Shown: positions 17,813 through 27,215, counted from the stretch's first letter. The stretch is 64,000 bases of DNA from Methanospirillum lacunae (GCF_003173355.1 NZ_QGMY01000008.1:434001-498000), one strand, 5' to 3'. Numbers and translations are program-made. Notes: generated from the letters alone by a model not told the origin.

Positions 17813-18223
17813 ATGAATCAGAATGTTTTAAAAATCTCGGTAATTTTAATTTCATGCCTCCTGCTTGCTGGGTTCGCTGCGGCGAGTAACACGACCGATT
17901 CAAAGAGTGATGTAAAGGATGTATCAGCTCTTGCAAAGCCGAATATCACTGCAATCAACCCAACATCTGGCAAGGTCGGAGAAACTGTTGATTTCACCAT
18001 CACCGGAGCCAACTTCTCAAAGAGTTCAAAGGTTTACCTTGAAAACGAGTCAAACAGAGAAGCCAAGAACATCAATGCAAAGGATGTGACCTCTAACTCT
18101 ACTACAACCCTCACCGGTTCATTTGACATTCCATCCGGTACCGATACCGGTTCCTGGATTGTAAATGTCAAGGACAATGGTCAGACCAGCGCATCAAAAG
18201 TCAAGTTTACTATCAACAAGTAA
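17813..18223 (+). CDS. Small secreted IPT/TIG-domain protein
   Basis: A 136-residue protein with a signal peptide (VLKISVILISCLLLAGFAAA) and one immunoglobulin-like IPT/TIG domain at about residues 45-135 (ITAINPTSGKVGETVDFTIT, then GANFSKSSKVYLE and GSFDIPSGTDTGSW). The usual TIG pattern of a proline/glycine start, GxxF and a closing P-x-G-x-x-x strand is visible. It is probably a cell-surface or envelope protein that binds a partner; no catalytic residues are seen. The ATG at 17813 is preferred over an in-frame TTG three codons upstream (17804), because it places the lysine directly before the hydrophobic core. A perfect 12-bp hairpin follows the stop codon, so it is probably transcribed alone. 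Confidence 0.8.
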   Translation: MNQNVLKISVILISCLLLAGFAAASNTTDSKSDVKDVSALAKPNITAINPTSGKVGETVDFTITGANFSKSSKVYLENESNREAKNINAKDVTSNSTTTLTGSFDIPSGTDTGSWIVNVKDNGQTSASKVKFTINK

Positions 18224-18247
18224 AAAGAAGTAATTTTACTTCTTTTT
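18222..18247 (+). terminator. Perfect 12-bp hairpin with T-run after IPT/TIG gene
   Basis: AAAAAGAAGTAA at 18222-18233 pairs exactly with TTACTTCTTTTT at 18236-18247, with a 2-nt loop. It starts within the TAA stop of the IPT/TIG gene and ends in five Ts. Archaeal termination relies mainly on T-runs, so the hairpin may serve as a terminator or protect the 3' end. Confidence 0.6.
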
Positions 18248-18311
18248 ATCCTGATAGAGTTTAAGGTGCGTCAATATCTCATTAGATAAATACCTGCATG
18301 AAATATCTGGT

Positions 18312-19499
18312 ATGCAGTTCTCTACAGATCAGAGATTTATCCTCAACCTGTCAATAGTCGGCTTTTTTGCTATCTTCTCGACAACAATCTCAAAGAATCC
18401 TGTTCTTCCCCTCTACGCCTCATCATTAGGTGCAAACGAAGCCCTCATTGGATTGATTTCAGCAGTTTCACCTTTTGCCGGTATCCTCCTGAGTTTTCCT
18501 GTAGGAGTTCTCTCTGATCATCTTGGAAAAAAGCGGCTTCTTATGCTTGCAGGAGGAGTTTTCCTAACTGCACCTCTTCTTTACCTCCTGGTAACTGATC
18601 CCATTCTATTGATTCCTGTACGGTTTTTTCATGGTATGGCAACAGCCATCCTCGGGCCTGTTGTATCTGCCCTTATTGCAGAACGATTTTCAGTAACAAG
18701 AGGTGAACGAATCGGTCAGTACTCATCAGCAACGCTCTATGGCCGGACCCTTGCTCCCCTTGTTGGTGGAGCATTGATCTCACTCTTTGTTATCGTACCT
18801 GGTGTTTTCAGGTACCAGAGTGTGTACCTTGCCGCTTTCTTTTCCGGGCTTCTTGTCTTCCTTCTTCTTCTCAAAATCCCTGATGAACCAAAGGGTGCCC
18901 TTAAGACAATTTCCCCGGCTGTATTCAAAGAGAGCCTGGTGGCTTTCAGGGCTGATCGCAGGTTGCTTGCAACTGCCACGGTTGATATGGGGACCTACTT
19001 TGTATTCGGGGTGTTTGAAACTTTTTTCCCGGTATACCTCATCGGGATTGGTGTTGAGGCTTATCTCATAGGAATAATTTTTGCTGTCCAGGTGCTTTCG
19101 ATTGCCATAACCAAACCCTTCTTTGGCAGAATTGCAGATCAGAAGGACCCCAGGTACCAGATCGGTGCTGGTGTATTTCTGCTTGGAATTTCTGTCTCAC
19201 TCATAGCAGTCTCATCATCTCTGGTTCTGATGATCGTCATTAGCCTTGTTTCTGGTATCGGTATATCGCTTTCAACAGTGGCAACGACAAAGTATGTTGC
19301 AGATCTTGCAAAAAAAGAGCAGATTGGGGCGTCAATGGGTGCCCTATCCTCGGTTATGGATATTGGTCACTCAGCAGGTCCGCTGGTTGCAGGTCTTCTT
19401 ATCACCATATTTGGATTCGGGGCAGGATTCTTCTCATGTTTCCTTCTCAGCATGGTGATCATCATATACTTCGGGTTTGCAACCCGGTTGATACACTGA
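18312..19499 (+). CDS. MFS transporter, 12-helix efflux type
   Basis: A 395-residue integral membrane protein with about 12 predicted helices. The loop 2-3 MFS signature is visible (GVLSDHLGKKRLLMLAGGV), and a related motif lies in the second half (KPFFGRIADQKDPRYQIG). The fold resembles drug or small-molecule proton antiporters of the MFS. The substrate cannot be deduced. A conserved Arg-rich loop occurs after helix 4 (ERFSVTRGERIGQYSSATLYGR). It starts at the ATG at 18312, 65 nt after the hairpin of the preceding gene, and ends 7 nt before the convergent metallo-beta-lactamase gene. It appears to be a single gene without a dedicated regulator. Confidence 0.88.
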   Translation: MQFSTDQRFILNLSIVGFFAIFSTTISKNPVLPLYASSLGANEALIGLISAVSPFAGILLSFPVGVLSDHLGKKRLLMLAGGVFLTAPLLYLLVTDPILLIPVRFFHGMATAILGPVVSALIAERFSVTRGERIGQYSSATLYGRTLAPLVGGALISLFVIVPGVFRYQSVYLAAFFSGLLVFLLLLKIPDEPKGALKTISPAVFKESLVAFRADRRLLATATVDMGTYFVFGVFETFFPVYLIGIGVEAYLIGIIFAVQVLSIAITKPFFGRIADQKDPRYQIGAGVFLLGISVSLIAVSSSLVLMIVISLVSGIGISLSTVATTKYVADLAKKEQIGASMGALSSVMDIGHSAGPLVAGLLITIFGFGAGFFSCFLLSMVIIIYFGFATRLIH

Positions 19500-19506
19500 G
19501 ATCTGA

Positions 19507-21354
19507 TCAACCAGAATTATCAAAGTTTGCTGATTTTTGAAATTCAATCCTGATATCCTCTTTTCCAGGTTCCATCACGCTTTCGACAACACCACCGGCA
19601 TAGGCTATCTCCCTGATTGTTGAACCCGGGAGCGGAAGTTCTGATTCAAGGTTTGGTCCCACCGGGGTCAGGATCATATGAATTCCGTTCTTTTCACCTG
19701 TCAGTGTAATATTCAGAGATTTGGCGTTGATACATTCAAGATATTCGATGAGAGCGATAAATGAGTCATACAACCGTTCTCTGTCTGCCAGGATTGTAAT
19801 TGCATCTTCATCGACTTCGTAGTTTTCTGTGGAAATGTGATATGGAAGATGATGGGCATAGGGATGATGAGCAATTCTTTTTACTATTGCCTGGCGGTAT
19901 GCCTCTTCATCATCCGCAATTGTAATGAGTTCCTCATCACTCACTCCGGACTGTTCTCCTGCAAAGACCTCATGAATCATGGATATCAGCATGACAGGTT
20001 CGTCTTTACCGTCCGGGATGATGCCCTGGATAGTTGAGAGAAAATCTGAGAGGATTCTTCTTGCCCGTCTGAGAAGGGATCTGTCAATAACTGATTCCAG
20101 TGATTCGGCAGGAAATGCCTTTTCTATCTGTTCAAATACCTGCAGGGCTTTGTGGACTACCTCGGGTTTAATCTTTTTTCCCGCCTTGAATTCCTCATAG
20201 AACCGGTTGAAATCCAGAAGAAATTGATCCACCTGTTCATCGCTGAATAGGACACATATATCTGCCGCCTCCTGTTCCATCTCAATATTTTCAAGACGAA
20301 AGCATAGTGACATCATACGGCCTGCAATGATCGGAAAGAGTCGGTGAGCTTCATCGATAAGATCAAGCCCGTGCCAGAGTGAGAGGTTCAGCCTTTTAAC
20401 GTTGTACTCTGAAATGTCAGGCATCACACTGATCTCTTTTTCCATGCGGCTGACCATCGCCATGGCACCTGAATAATCAAACGTTCTCCCATGGCCCGGG
20501 CAGCAGATTGTGTCTTCTGTCAGAAGATGATCCCTGATATTGTAGATAGAATCGAGCAGGTCGCTTTTATTCCAGCCAGCCCTTCCTGCGATTCCCGGAT
20601 TGGTGGCAAACGGGATATCACCGACATGAAGCAGCGTCCCTATACTGATGGACATACTCTCCTGGCTGTGACCCGGAGTGTTCCAGAAGGTTATGTAATC
20701 CCCATCTTCAAGCAACATAGACTGGCCATACAGTGTCCGGCCGTTAGTAGAGACCTGGTGAGAATTGAGGATAATTTCTCCAAATCCTTCAATGTTAACG
20801 ATCTTTTTTATCTCTGCTGCCTTGTCTTCTGGTGTCAGGAGGTGAAGGGCCACATGTACTGGTGACTGGGGCAGACCAACGATATCTGATCCCGTCCAGT
20901 GTGCGTCACCGGCCTCAAGTTGCTCTGCACCCCAGTGCTCTGCTGCAATGATAGTCCTGCCAATTCTGCGCAGCTGGCGATCAACCAGCCCGAAGTACAT
21001 ATGATCCACATGGATATGCCCTGCAATCAGAATGATCCGATGATTTTGGTCTGAAACTTCTTTAGAAAGAATCTCTCTGACTTTCTCCATCTGATCCGTG
21101 ATAGCTCCCGGATCGATGACCAGTAAATGCCTGCCGCTTCTGATAATGTAGGTATTTGAACCGGTAATCGAGGGTTTTCTGATAAACGGATAGACCCATG
21201 CACTTCGTGTCTTTGGTATCTGCTGCCAGACCTCATTCTCGAGTTGCATCACGCGGTTATTCTCTACTGGCATTCTTGGTACTAGTTTTTGTGTTCTATC
21301 ATAATACTCATTTTTCCGGTGTATGATGAACTCCTTCTTTCTGCCTTCTGCCAA
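19507..21354 (-). CDS. Metallo-beta-lactamase-fold protein with a kinase-like C-terminal module
   Basis: A 615-residue cytoplasmic protein. The N-terminal part is a metallo-beta-lactamase domain with the metal-binding motif GHIHVDH (residues about 112-118), TPGHS with the next histidine, VGDIPF with the bridging aspartate, and CPGHGR with the last histidine. The full metal site is therefore present and hydrolase or oxidoreductase activity is plausible. Residues about 330-610 are a helical region followed by an alpha/beta domain closely resembling the C-terminus of the fusion protein at 34887-38345 (LFPIIAGRMMSLCFRLENIE here, LFTIISGRLLSLEFIMSQIG there). It resembles a histidine-kinase dimerisation plus ATPase unit without the H, N and G boxes. 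The start is uncertain: TTG at 21354 or ATG at 21273, neither with a clear ribosome binding site. It is divergent from the STAS/RsbW-like pair with a 38-nt gap. Confidence 0.85.
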   Translation of the reverse strand: MAEGRKKEFIIHRKNEYYDRTQKLVPRMPVENNRVMQLENEVWQQIPKTRSAWVYPFIRKPSITGSNTYIIRSGRHLLVIDPGAITDQMEKVREILSKEVSDQNHRIILIAGHIHVDHMYFGLVDRQLRRIGRTIIAAEHWGAEQLEAGDAHWTGSDIVGLPQSPVHVALHLLTPEDKAAEIKKIVNIEGFGEIILNSHQVSTNGRTLYGQSMLLEDGDYITFWNTPGHSQESMSISIGTLLHVGDIPFATNPGIAGRAGWNKSDLLDSIYNIRDHLLTEDTICCPGHGRTFDYSGAMAMVSRMEKEISVMPDISEYNVKRLNLSLWHGLDLIDEAHRLFPIIAGRMMSLCFRLENIEMEQEAADICVLFSDEQVDQFLLDFNRFYEEFKAGKKIKPEVVHKALQVFEQIEKAFPAESLESVIDRSLLRRARRILSDFLSTIQGIIPDGKDEPVMLISMIHEVFAGEQSGVSDEELITIADDEEAYRQAIVKRIAHHPYAHHLPYHISTENYEVDEDAITILADRERLYDSFIALIEYLECINAKSLNITLTGEKNGIHMILTPVGPNLESELPLPGSTIREIAYAGGVVESVMEPGKEDIRIEFQKSANFDNSG

Positions 21355-21392
21355 ATAGTGAAATAGCTATCACACCTTCATTCTTATTACGT

Positions 21393-21743
21393 ATGAGTGA
21401 ACTGCTCGATGTCACAACCCGGAACATTGAGGATGTTACTATTGTTGATGTATCCGGAAGAATGGATGCAGCCACATCTCGTGATGTGGAATCTGTATTG
21501 AACTCCCTGATTGATGGGGGTTCCCGTAAACTAGTCTTTAACGGGCAGCATCTCTCCTATATCAGCAGTTCCGGTCTGAGGGTAATACTCGCCTCATTGA
21601 AACGTCTCCGGCAGGACGGTGGGGAGATGATTTTAGCCTCGCTCCAGGCCGCTCCTTTGGAGGTAATAAAGATGACCGGGTTTGATCGGATTTTTACCAT
21701 CTGTGAGACTCCTGAACAGGCGATCAGCCGTATAACCAGTTGA
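21393..21743 (+). CDS. STAS-domain protein (anti-sigma-factor-antagonist family)
   Basis: A 116-residue single-domain STAS protein. It has the family layout: an N-terminal strand pair (IEDVTIVDVSGRMDAATSRD), a conserved Asp/Gly turn, then LVFNGQHLSYISSSGLRVIL. The serine in the SSSGL motif is the site that RsbW/SpoIIAB-type kinases phosphorylate in bacteria. The next strand-helix (GEMILASLQAAPLEVIKMTG) and C-terminal ICETPEQAISRI complete the fold. In bacteria such proteins release sigma factors from anti-sigma kinases. Archaea generally lack sigma factors, so the downstream target here must differ. The RsbW-like ATPase gene follows 46 nt downstream on the same strand, and the two are presumably co-transcribed. 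Confidence in the family is high; the pathway is inferred. Confidence 0.92.
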   Translation: MSELLDVTTRNIEDVTIVDVSGRMDAATSRDVESVLNSLIDGGSRKLVFNGQHLSYISSSGLRVILASLKRLRQDGGEMILASLQAAPLEVIKMTGFDRIFTICETPEQAISRITS

Positions 21744-21789
21744 TGCCGGATGTATCTGGGCATTCTCTGGTTAATCATCAGGTGATATT

Positions 21790-22206
21790 GTGATCTGCGA
21801 ATCTGAAGGGATTGTAGTTCCAGCAACGATTGATGCTATTGAAGTGGTGGCTCAGTACCTTGAGGAATGTCTTGAGCAGGCAGATGTTCCCCTGATGGAT
21901 ATGACGAGGATTCAACTTGCAGTTGAGGAGGCTGTCACGAATGTTGTTACTCACGGATATGAAAATCCGGGTGGTAATGTCTCTGTCAGGTGTGTTTCAT
22001 CCCCTGAACTTGTCACGATCACGATAACAGATACCGGACCTGCTTTTGATCCAACGAAAATACCTCCTGCTGATGTGACTGCTGATCTGGATCACAGAAA
22101 TATCGGAGGTCTTGGGGTTCACCTGATCAGATCAGTGATGGACGAGATTACATATAACCGCGAGATGGATGAAAACCATCTGACACTGGTTAAACGGCTC
22201 GGTTAA
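21790..22206 (+). CDS. RsbW-like serine-protein kinase (GHKL ATPase)
   Basis: A 138-residue single-domain GHKL ATPase of the HATPase_c_2 (RsbW/SpoIIAB) class. The N-box is IQLAVEEAVTNVVTHGY, with the Glu-Glu-Ala-x-x-Asn pattern. The G1 box is ITDTGPAFDP and the G2 region is NIGGLGVHLIRSVMDEI. All ATP-binding elements are present, so it should be an active kinase, most likely for the serine of the adjacent STAS protein. The start is a GTG at 21790 preceded by AGGTGA at a suitable distance; there is no closer ATG. Together with the STAS gene it forms a classic partner-switching pair. Because sigma factors are absent in archaea, likely clients are a response protein, a transporter or the divergently encoded metallo-beta-lactamase protein, but this is inference. 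Confidence 0.9.
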   Translation: MICESEGIVVPATIDAIEVVAQYLEECLEQADVPLMDMTRIQLAVEEAVTNVVTHGYENPGGNVSVRCVSSPELVTITITDTGPAFDPTKIPPADVTADLDHRNIGGLGVHLIRSVMDEITYNREMDENHLTLVKRLG

Positions 22207-22212
22207 AAATTT

Positions 22213-24183
22213 TTATATTAATGAGATATCTGCCAACTGTCTTGAAAAGTCGCTGATATTTGTTGCAATAATATTTTGTTCAGATATTGTATACAAAATA
22301 TCATCCATCATAATTGATCTCCTGACAACAGAACCCGAGTTGGGAGAATTTGCAGGTTCGATTTTATGCTGGGTGACTCTTCCCTTTGCGATAAATCCTT
22401 TTGCCAGATCAATGCCGTACACATATGTCCCCTGCCAGATGGAAGGAGTCTGTGATCCGGTGTATTGTGTCCCGGCGGCCGGGAAATTGGTCTGTTCTTT
22501 CATGGGAATAGCCATTACATTCTTTTCTTTATCCAGAAGAAATGCATGATGATCATGGAGGATCTCAGAATCCGACCCCTTGTCTCCCAGAATTATATGA
22601 TCTATTTCTTGCGGGTTTGTAAGATTTGATACATCAAATAGTGCAATTTTTATCCCGGTTGCTGATACTCCCCCATGATTTTCGGTTGTGTTTTTTCCTA
22701 TGCCAATCAGATGGGTGTCATCATATGGGTGGAGGTACTCTGAGTACCCTGGAATCTTCAATTCTCCCAGAACTCCCGGTTTCTTTGGATTTGAGAGATC
22801 TATTACAAAGAGTGGATCCATGGTCCTGAATGTCACCAGGTAGAGAAGATCACCCATAAACCGGGCAGAATAGATCTTTTCACCTGCTGCCAGATCATCC
22901 AGGCTCCCGATAACTGTCAGATCAGGATCCAGCACGTATACCCCATTTGATCTTCCGTTCGTTGCTCCACTCTGATCACGTGTTGTAGCAACACGAAGAT
23001 TTCCTCCCTGCTCATCAAGTGAAAACTGGTTAAGCAGGTACCCGGGAAAAGTGCCGGTTGCTTTATAGGATATATCCCCTTCCTTTATTGAGAACCGGTG
23101 TACTACTGATTCCTGTCCGTTTATCTTGGTTTCTGGATTTGTCAGGATATTCTTGTAAGCAATGTATACATTATCTGGTGAAACATACAGGGTGCTGTCT
23201 TTTCCTAGAAGAAATGATTCTCCCTTTGGTTGCGCTTCATTTAGTAGATTGAAAGATGATAGCGAATAAAATGCATAATTTGCCGGAGGTTGGGGAGGAG
23301 CCCAGATATTTCGTATACTCACTTCCTTTTTCCCCTCAAACAGGGATGGCATATGATAATCTCCGGAACTTCTGCTTTCCTGGTTTAGTACATAGATATC
23401 ATTACCGATCATCCGTGCATTCTGATATTTTCCCGGGATTGTAATATCTCGAAGCAATAATGGATGGGCATGATCGGATATGGAATATATCAGTGCATGA
23501 GTCTGATATTCAGAAGTTGGTACCGGAGCAACTGAACCTGATGGTTTTATCCATCCCTGTCCGGGCTTACCGGTAAAAACTACGAGCCGATCTCCGTTAA
23601 GAAAGATATCAGATACATCCCCTTCCATGGGTGTTTGTGAGAGTATCGTTGCATGTTCAGGTGGATATGCGTCAATTATTTTCAGAGAATTTTTATGAAT
23701 AATGTAGATGTATTTCCCATCATTTTTTACAAAATCGGGTTCATCTACTCCTTTTACCTGGATATTTGTCGTGGAGTATGTAGATGCAGGGTTTTGTATG
23801 GATGTATCTGGGGCACTTGTAGATGCAAATTCTAAAGAAAAAACCTGATTTTCAGGCATCTGGTTCGGAAACCCTCTCTGAAAACTTTGTATGCCTCCCG
23901 CGTTTTGAGGTTCAGCATTATGGATCCCTGCAGTATCCTTTTTGATAGATCCTCCATTTGTGAGAAGAGAACTCCCTGGTGTGAACGGAGTACTATTCAG
24001 GGTTTGTCTGGTGTTTTGCACCGTACTCTGGTTGGATATATACTGTTCAAGTTCATCTGCCGAACTGAGTTTATGTAATGCTATTGAATTATCCAGGAGA
24101 TCTCCTAAAACCGGAAGAACTCCTGTTGTAAGCATGAGAAGGAATACTATTATAAAAAAATATGGTGGTCGTGACAGATTCAT
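22213..24183 (-). CDS. Secreted beta-propeller protein (Beta_propel family)
   Basis: A 656-residue exported protein with a signal peptide (YFFIIVFLLMLTTGVLPVLG). After a low-complexity region, residues about 145-640 match the archaeal and bacterial secreted beta-propeller family often annotated as 'beta-propeller domain-containing protein'. Typical blade phrases are visible: TNIQVKGVDEPDFVKNDGKY, YIYIIHKNSLKII, GDRLVVFTGKPG, DPLFVIDLSNPKKPGVLGEL and HPYDDTHLIGIGKNT. The WD-like Asp and Gly turns repeat every 45-60 residues. Function of the family is unknown; it is probably displayed on the cell surface or linked to the envelope. It ends 6 nt from the convergent RsbW-like gene, so termination must be tight. 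Confidence 0.85.
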   Translation of the reverse strand: MNLSRPPYFFIIVFLLMLTTGVLPVLGDLLDNSIALHKLSSADELEQYISNQSTVQNTRQTLNSTPFTPGSSLLTNGGSIKKDTAGIHNAEPQNAGGIQSFQRGFPNQMPENQVFSLEFASTSAPDTSIQNPASTYSTTNIQVKGVDEPDFVKNDGKYIYIIHKNSLKIIDAYPPEHATILSQTPMEGDVSDIFLNGDRLVVFTGKPGQGWIKPSGSVAPVPTSEYQTHALIYSISDHAHPLLLRDITIPGKYQNARMIGNDIYVLNQESRSSGDYHMPSLFEGKKEVSIRNIWAPPQPPANYAFYSLSSFNLLNEAQPKGESFLLGKDSTLYVSPDNVYIAYKNILTNPETKINGQESVVHRFSIKEGDISYKATGTFPGYLLNQFSLDEQGGNLRVATTRDQSGATNGRSNGVYVLDPDLTVIGSLDDLAAGEKIYSARFMGDLLYLVTFRTMDPLFVIDLSNPKKPGVLGELKIPGYSEYLHPYDDTHLIGIGKNTTENHGGVSATGIKIALFDVSNLTNPQEIDHIILGDKGSDSEILHDHHAFLLDKEKNVMAIPMKEQTNFPAAGTQYTGSQTPSIWQGTYVYGIDLAKGFIAKGRVTQHKIEPANSPNSGSVVRRSIMMDDILYTISEQNIIATNISDFSRQLADISLI

Positions 24184-24458
24184 CCAGATTCCTCTAATGG
24201 TATCATATGAAAAGATGTGTTAATTAGTTGTCTGTGATTCTACCTTATCGACACCATTTATGTTTTTTGGTCTGTCACAATTTTAGAGAGGGTGATGCAC
24301 TCAAGTACATAGGTTTATCAGTTTTTTTTGTTTTTCCTGAATCTGAAACCAGAGAGAATTCTTAATATCAGTTCCTCTCTGTTATACAAGGTTTACAAAA
24401 AAGGTTTGTAGCATTGGATAAGATTATCACATTAGCTGACCGAAAACGGGGTGAATGT

Positions 24459-27215
24459 GTGAACCAGGATCTGAAGGTAAGATGGGTACAACCAGGTAGG
24501 GAATTGAGATGGCCCCTCAATATTTTTTTTAATCTTCCGTTTTGGTCTCATGTTACCATGAGATTCATGCTATTCCTTCTATTCATCGGAATAACTCAAA
24601 TCACTGTAGTTCTTGGAGATTCTGTGGCTCCGATAACCCTGGTGCAATCCGAAATTGGCAGTATTCTTACTGACTCTCATGGAAAAACCCTCTATGTATT
24701 TGCAAATGATATTCCTGGTAGTAACACCAGTGCCTGTAGTGGGAGTGGCTGTACCGGCGTATGGCCTCCCTACTTTGCAGATCTATCAGGTATATCCCGA
24801 TTGTCTGATCCTCTTCATTCAGAGGATTTTTCAACATTTGTTCGTACTGATGGGAAAAACCAGACAACGTTTCATGGATGGCCCTTGTATTCGTATTCAG
24901 GGGATATAAATCCGGGAGATGTAACCGGACAGGCATATAACAATTCATGGTATGTGATGGGAGTGTCTGGGATGATTTCTACAGTGCCTCCGGTGGTGAC
25001 TGTGCCGCCCACTCCCATTCCTCCTCCCACTACTGTTCAGACATCTGTTTCTACTCCGGTTCCCACAAAACCTCCTGGTTCTGAGTGGTATACTCTCACC
25101 TTCCAGAATGGAGGAATGTCTCTTCAGGCAGAATCACCTGGATATTCAATAATTGATGGAAACCAGTCTGTGATGGATGAAAAAAATAATATGTCGATAC
25201 ATGGCAAAAACGCAGGAATTTTTCTTGCAGGATTTGGCATGGTGATTATTCAGAATATTACTTTTCAAACAGCAGGCAGATCAGAGGTCAGGATAGATCC
25301 CGGTTCCGGGTACACCATTACCATAACCAACAAGTCTCCTTATGTTGTTCCAACATCAAAAGATGGACCTGTTCATGGTGATCCGATCTCAATCATGATA
25401 CCTTCTACAGGTATGCGGGATGATGACGGATTAAATACCCGGATACACGTGAATAAGGGAGGTATGTATGCAGTCAATCTCTCCTTTCAACCCCGTGGGC
25501 CGGGAGGATATCATCTGAACCTGACAGATGCCAACGGTTCTGTCCTGTATGATATTTCTGACTGGGAAACTCTTCCTGAAGGAGTCAGGTTTGATAACGA
25601 ATCCCAAACATTATTTTTCAAGGATGGTGTCTTGCCGAATGTATCTGTTACCTATTCACTCAACAGTATCCTGACCATATCCGGGATTTCACCATCTTCA
25701 GCGATGAATACCAATGATCTCAGGTTTGATCTAGAAGGATCCAGATTCCAAACCGGAACCCGGGTTTACCTCATAAAGGATGGTGAATACACACAATCTG
25801 CCAGGGATATATCTGTCATATCCCCGCAAACCATTCAATGCACTCTCCCGATCAACAAATTATCTCCTGGTGTGTGGCAGGTAATGGTCCGGAATCCTGA
25901 TGGGAGTACAGCAGTTCTTCCAGGCGGCCTGGCTATTACCTCCCCTGTATCTCTTCCGTTTTTCCCGGATATTTCAATATCTTTCCCCCATGCAAGCAGT
26001 ATGTCCCTCTTTGATCAAATTGGGCACTATTTACATAATCAAACCGATTTTATTGTGAATGCGACCAGTAAGGCTGATTTTGGGATTACTCACATCACGG
26101 ATTTTTCTTCTATTACCTTTCACTATAATCCTGCCAGTACTGATACTCCTCCCCTGTCAGGGTGGAAATTCAGATCAGATCTCCAGGGTACTGGAGTATA
26201 TGATGATGGAGGGAACCGTCCTGGTAAGGATCGGGTCTGGATGTTCAAAACCGGGGGAGAAGTCGTGTCCAGTCCGGTTATAGTCCAAAATGTTGTGTAC
26301 ATCGGAAGTACTGACTCCTTTTTGTATGCCCTTGATGCATCAGATGGTCATGAATTCTGGAAATTTCAGACAGATGGGGCTGTTTACTCAAGTCCGGCTG
26401 TTGTGAATAATTGTATATTTTTCGGAAGTGCTGACAACAGGTTGTACTGTCTCGATGCTACAAACGGGAAGGAAAAATGGCGGGTTCAAACCGGGGGGAT
26501 TGTTAGTTCAAGTCCTACGGTGATCGATAATGTCGTGTATGTAGGAAGTGAGGACAACAATTTATACGCGTTTGATGCATTGGATGGTCAAGAAATCTGG
26601 AGACATGAAATTCAAGGTCCAACCAGTCCTGTTATAGCACACAATATGATTTATATCGGAAGTATAGATGGCAGGATTTATGCCCTCAATGCAACTGACG
26701 GCGAAGAGATCTGGCATATGCAGACCGGTGATCTGATTCGTTCCAGTCCGGCAATCGGGTACGGATTGGTGTACATAGGAAGTTTTGACAATAAGGTCCA
26801 TGCAATCGATGCCATAACCGGTATTGAGAGATGGACATTTCACACCGGAAATAATATCTGGTCTAGTCCGGCTGTTGCAAATGGTCTGGTGTATATCGGG
26901 AGTGATGATACCTGGATATATGCGATTGATGCCATTTCCGGAACCCGAAAGTGGATGTTTGAGACTGGAAAGGAGGTCAGGTCCAGTCCGGTAGTTGCAC
27001 AGGGAATAGTGTATGTCGGAGGGTATGACTCCTATATATACGCGATTAATGCATTAACCGGTGGCCGTGAAAAATGGATGAGTCCGACAGGGGGATCAAT
27101 GCGTTCAAGCCCTGCTGTGGTGAATGGAATGTTGTACGTCGGAAATAATGATTCCAATGTATACGCATTTGGAAATTCCCGAACACTCCGTGTTCAGATC
27201 CCTAAATCCCGGTAA
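24459..27215 (+). CDS. Secreted multidomain protein: Lipoprotein_15 repeats, IPT/TIG, PQQ-like propeller
   Basis: About 918 residues. I chose the GTG at 24459 because GGGGTGA lies 5 nt upstream; an in-frame TTG (24414) and an ATG (24558) are alternatives, the latter directly before the signal sequence MRFMLFLLFIGITQITVVLG. The first exported domain has two 'secreted repeat' (PF03640) units: LTDSHGKTLYVFANDIPG with CTGVWPP, then FHGWPLYSYSGD. A Thr/Pro-rich linker follows, then a domain of unknown type and an IPT/TIG domain (ISGISPSSAMNTNDLRFDLE). The C-terminal 330 residues are eight PQQ-type propeller blades at 26246-27180 with the pattern SSPvv-n-vYiGS-D--iYAlda-tG-e-W. No PQQ enzyme active-site residues are evident, so it is likely a surface binding or scaffold protein. 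Confidence 0.85.
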   Translation: MNQDLKVRWVQPGRELRWPLNIFFNLPFWSHVTMRFMLFLLFIGITQITVVLGDSVAPITLVQSEIGSILTDSHGKTLYVFANDIPGSNTSACSGSGCTGVWPPYFADLSGISRLSDPLHSEDFSTFVRTDGKNQTTFHGWPLYSYSGDINPGDVTGQAYNNSWYVMGVSGMISTVPPVVTVPPTPIPPPTTVQTSVSTPVPTKPPGSEWYTLTFQNGGMSLQAESPGYSIIDGNQSVMDEKNNMSIHGKNAGIFLAGFGMVIIQNITFQTAGRSEVRIDPGSGYTITITNKSPYVVPTSKDGPVHGDPISIMIPSTGMRDDDGLNTRIHVNKGGMYAVNLSFQPRGPGGYHLNLTDANGSVLYDISDWETLPEGVRFDNESQTLFFKDGVLPNVSVTYSLNSILTISGISPSSAMNTNDLRFDLEGSRFQTGTRVYLIKDGEYTQSARDISVISPQTIQCTLPINKLSPGVWQVMVRNPDGSTAVLPGGLAITSPVSLPFFPDISISFPHASSMSLFDQIGHYLHNQTDFIVNATSKADFGITHITDFSSITFHYNPASTDTPPLSGWKFRSDLQGTGVYDDGGNRPGKDRVWMFKTGGEVVSSPVIVQNVVYIGSTDSFLYALDASDGHEFWKFQTDGAVYSSPAVVNNCIFFGSADNRLYCLDATNGKEKWRVQTGGIVSSSPTVIDNVVYVGSEDNNLYAFDALDGQEIWRHEIQGPTSPVIAHNMIYIGSIDGRIYALNATDGEEIWHMQTGDLIRSSPAIGYGLVYIGSFDNKVHAIDAITGIERWTFHTGNNIWSSPAVANGLVYIGSDDTWIYAIDAISGTRKWMFETGKEVRSSPVVAQGIVYVGGYDSYIYAINALTGGREKWMSPTGGSMRSSPAVVNGMLYVGNNDSNVYAFGNSRTLRVQIPKSR
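26246..27180 (+). repeat. Tandem PQQ-like blade repeats (about 40 codons each)
   Basis: Eight in-frame units of about 117-120 nt, each encoding SSP, a YIGS or YVGS strand, a Y-A-I/L-D/N-A turn and a G-x-E-x-W close. The first tryptophan strand (DRVWMFKTGGEVV) precedes unit 1 and the last unit ends after YAFGNS, which suits a ring closed by its first strand. Units remain similar at DNA level, so recombination could change blade number. Confidence 0.8.
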
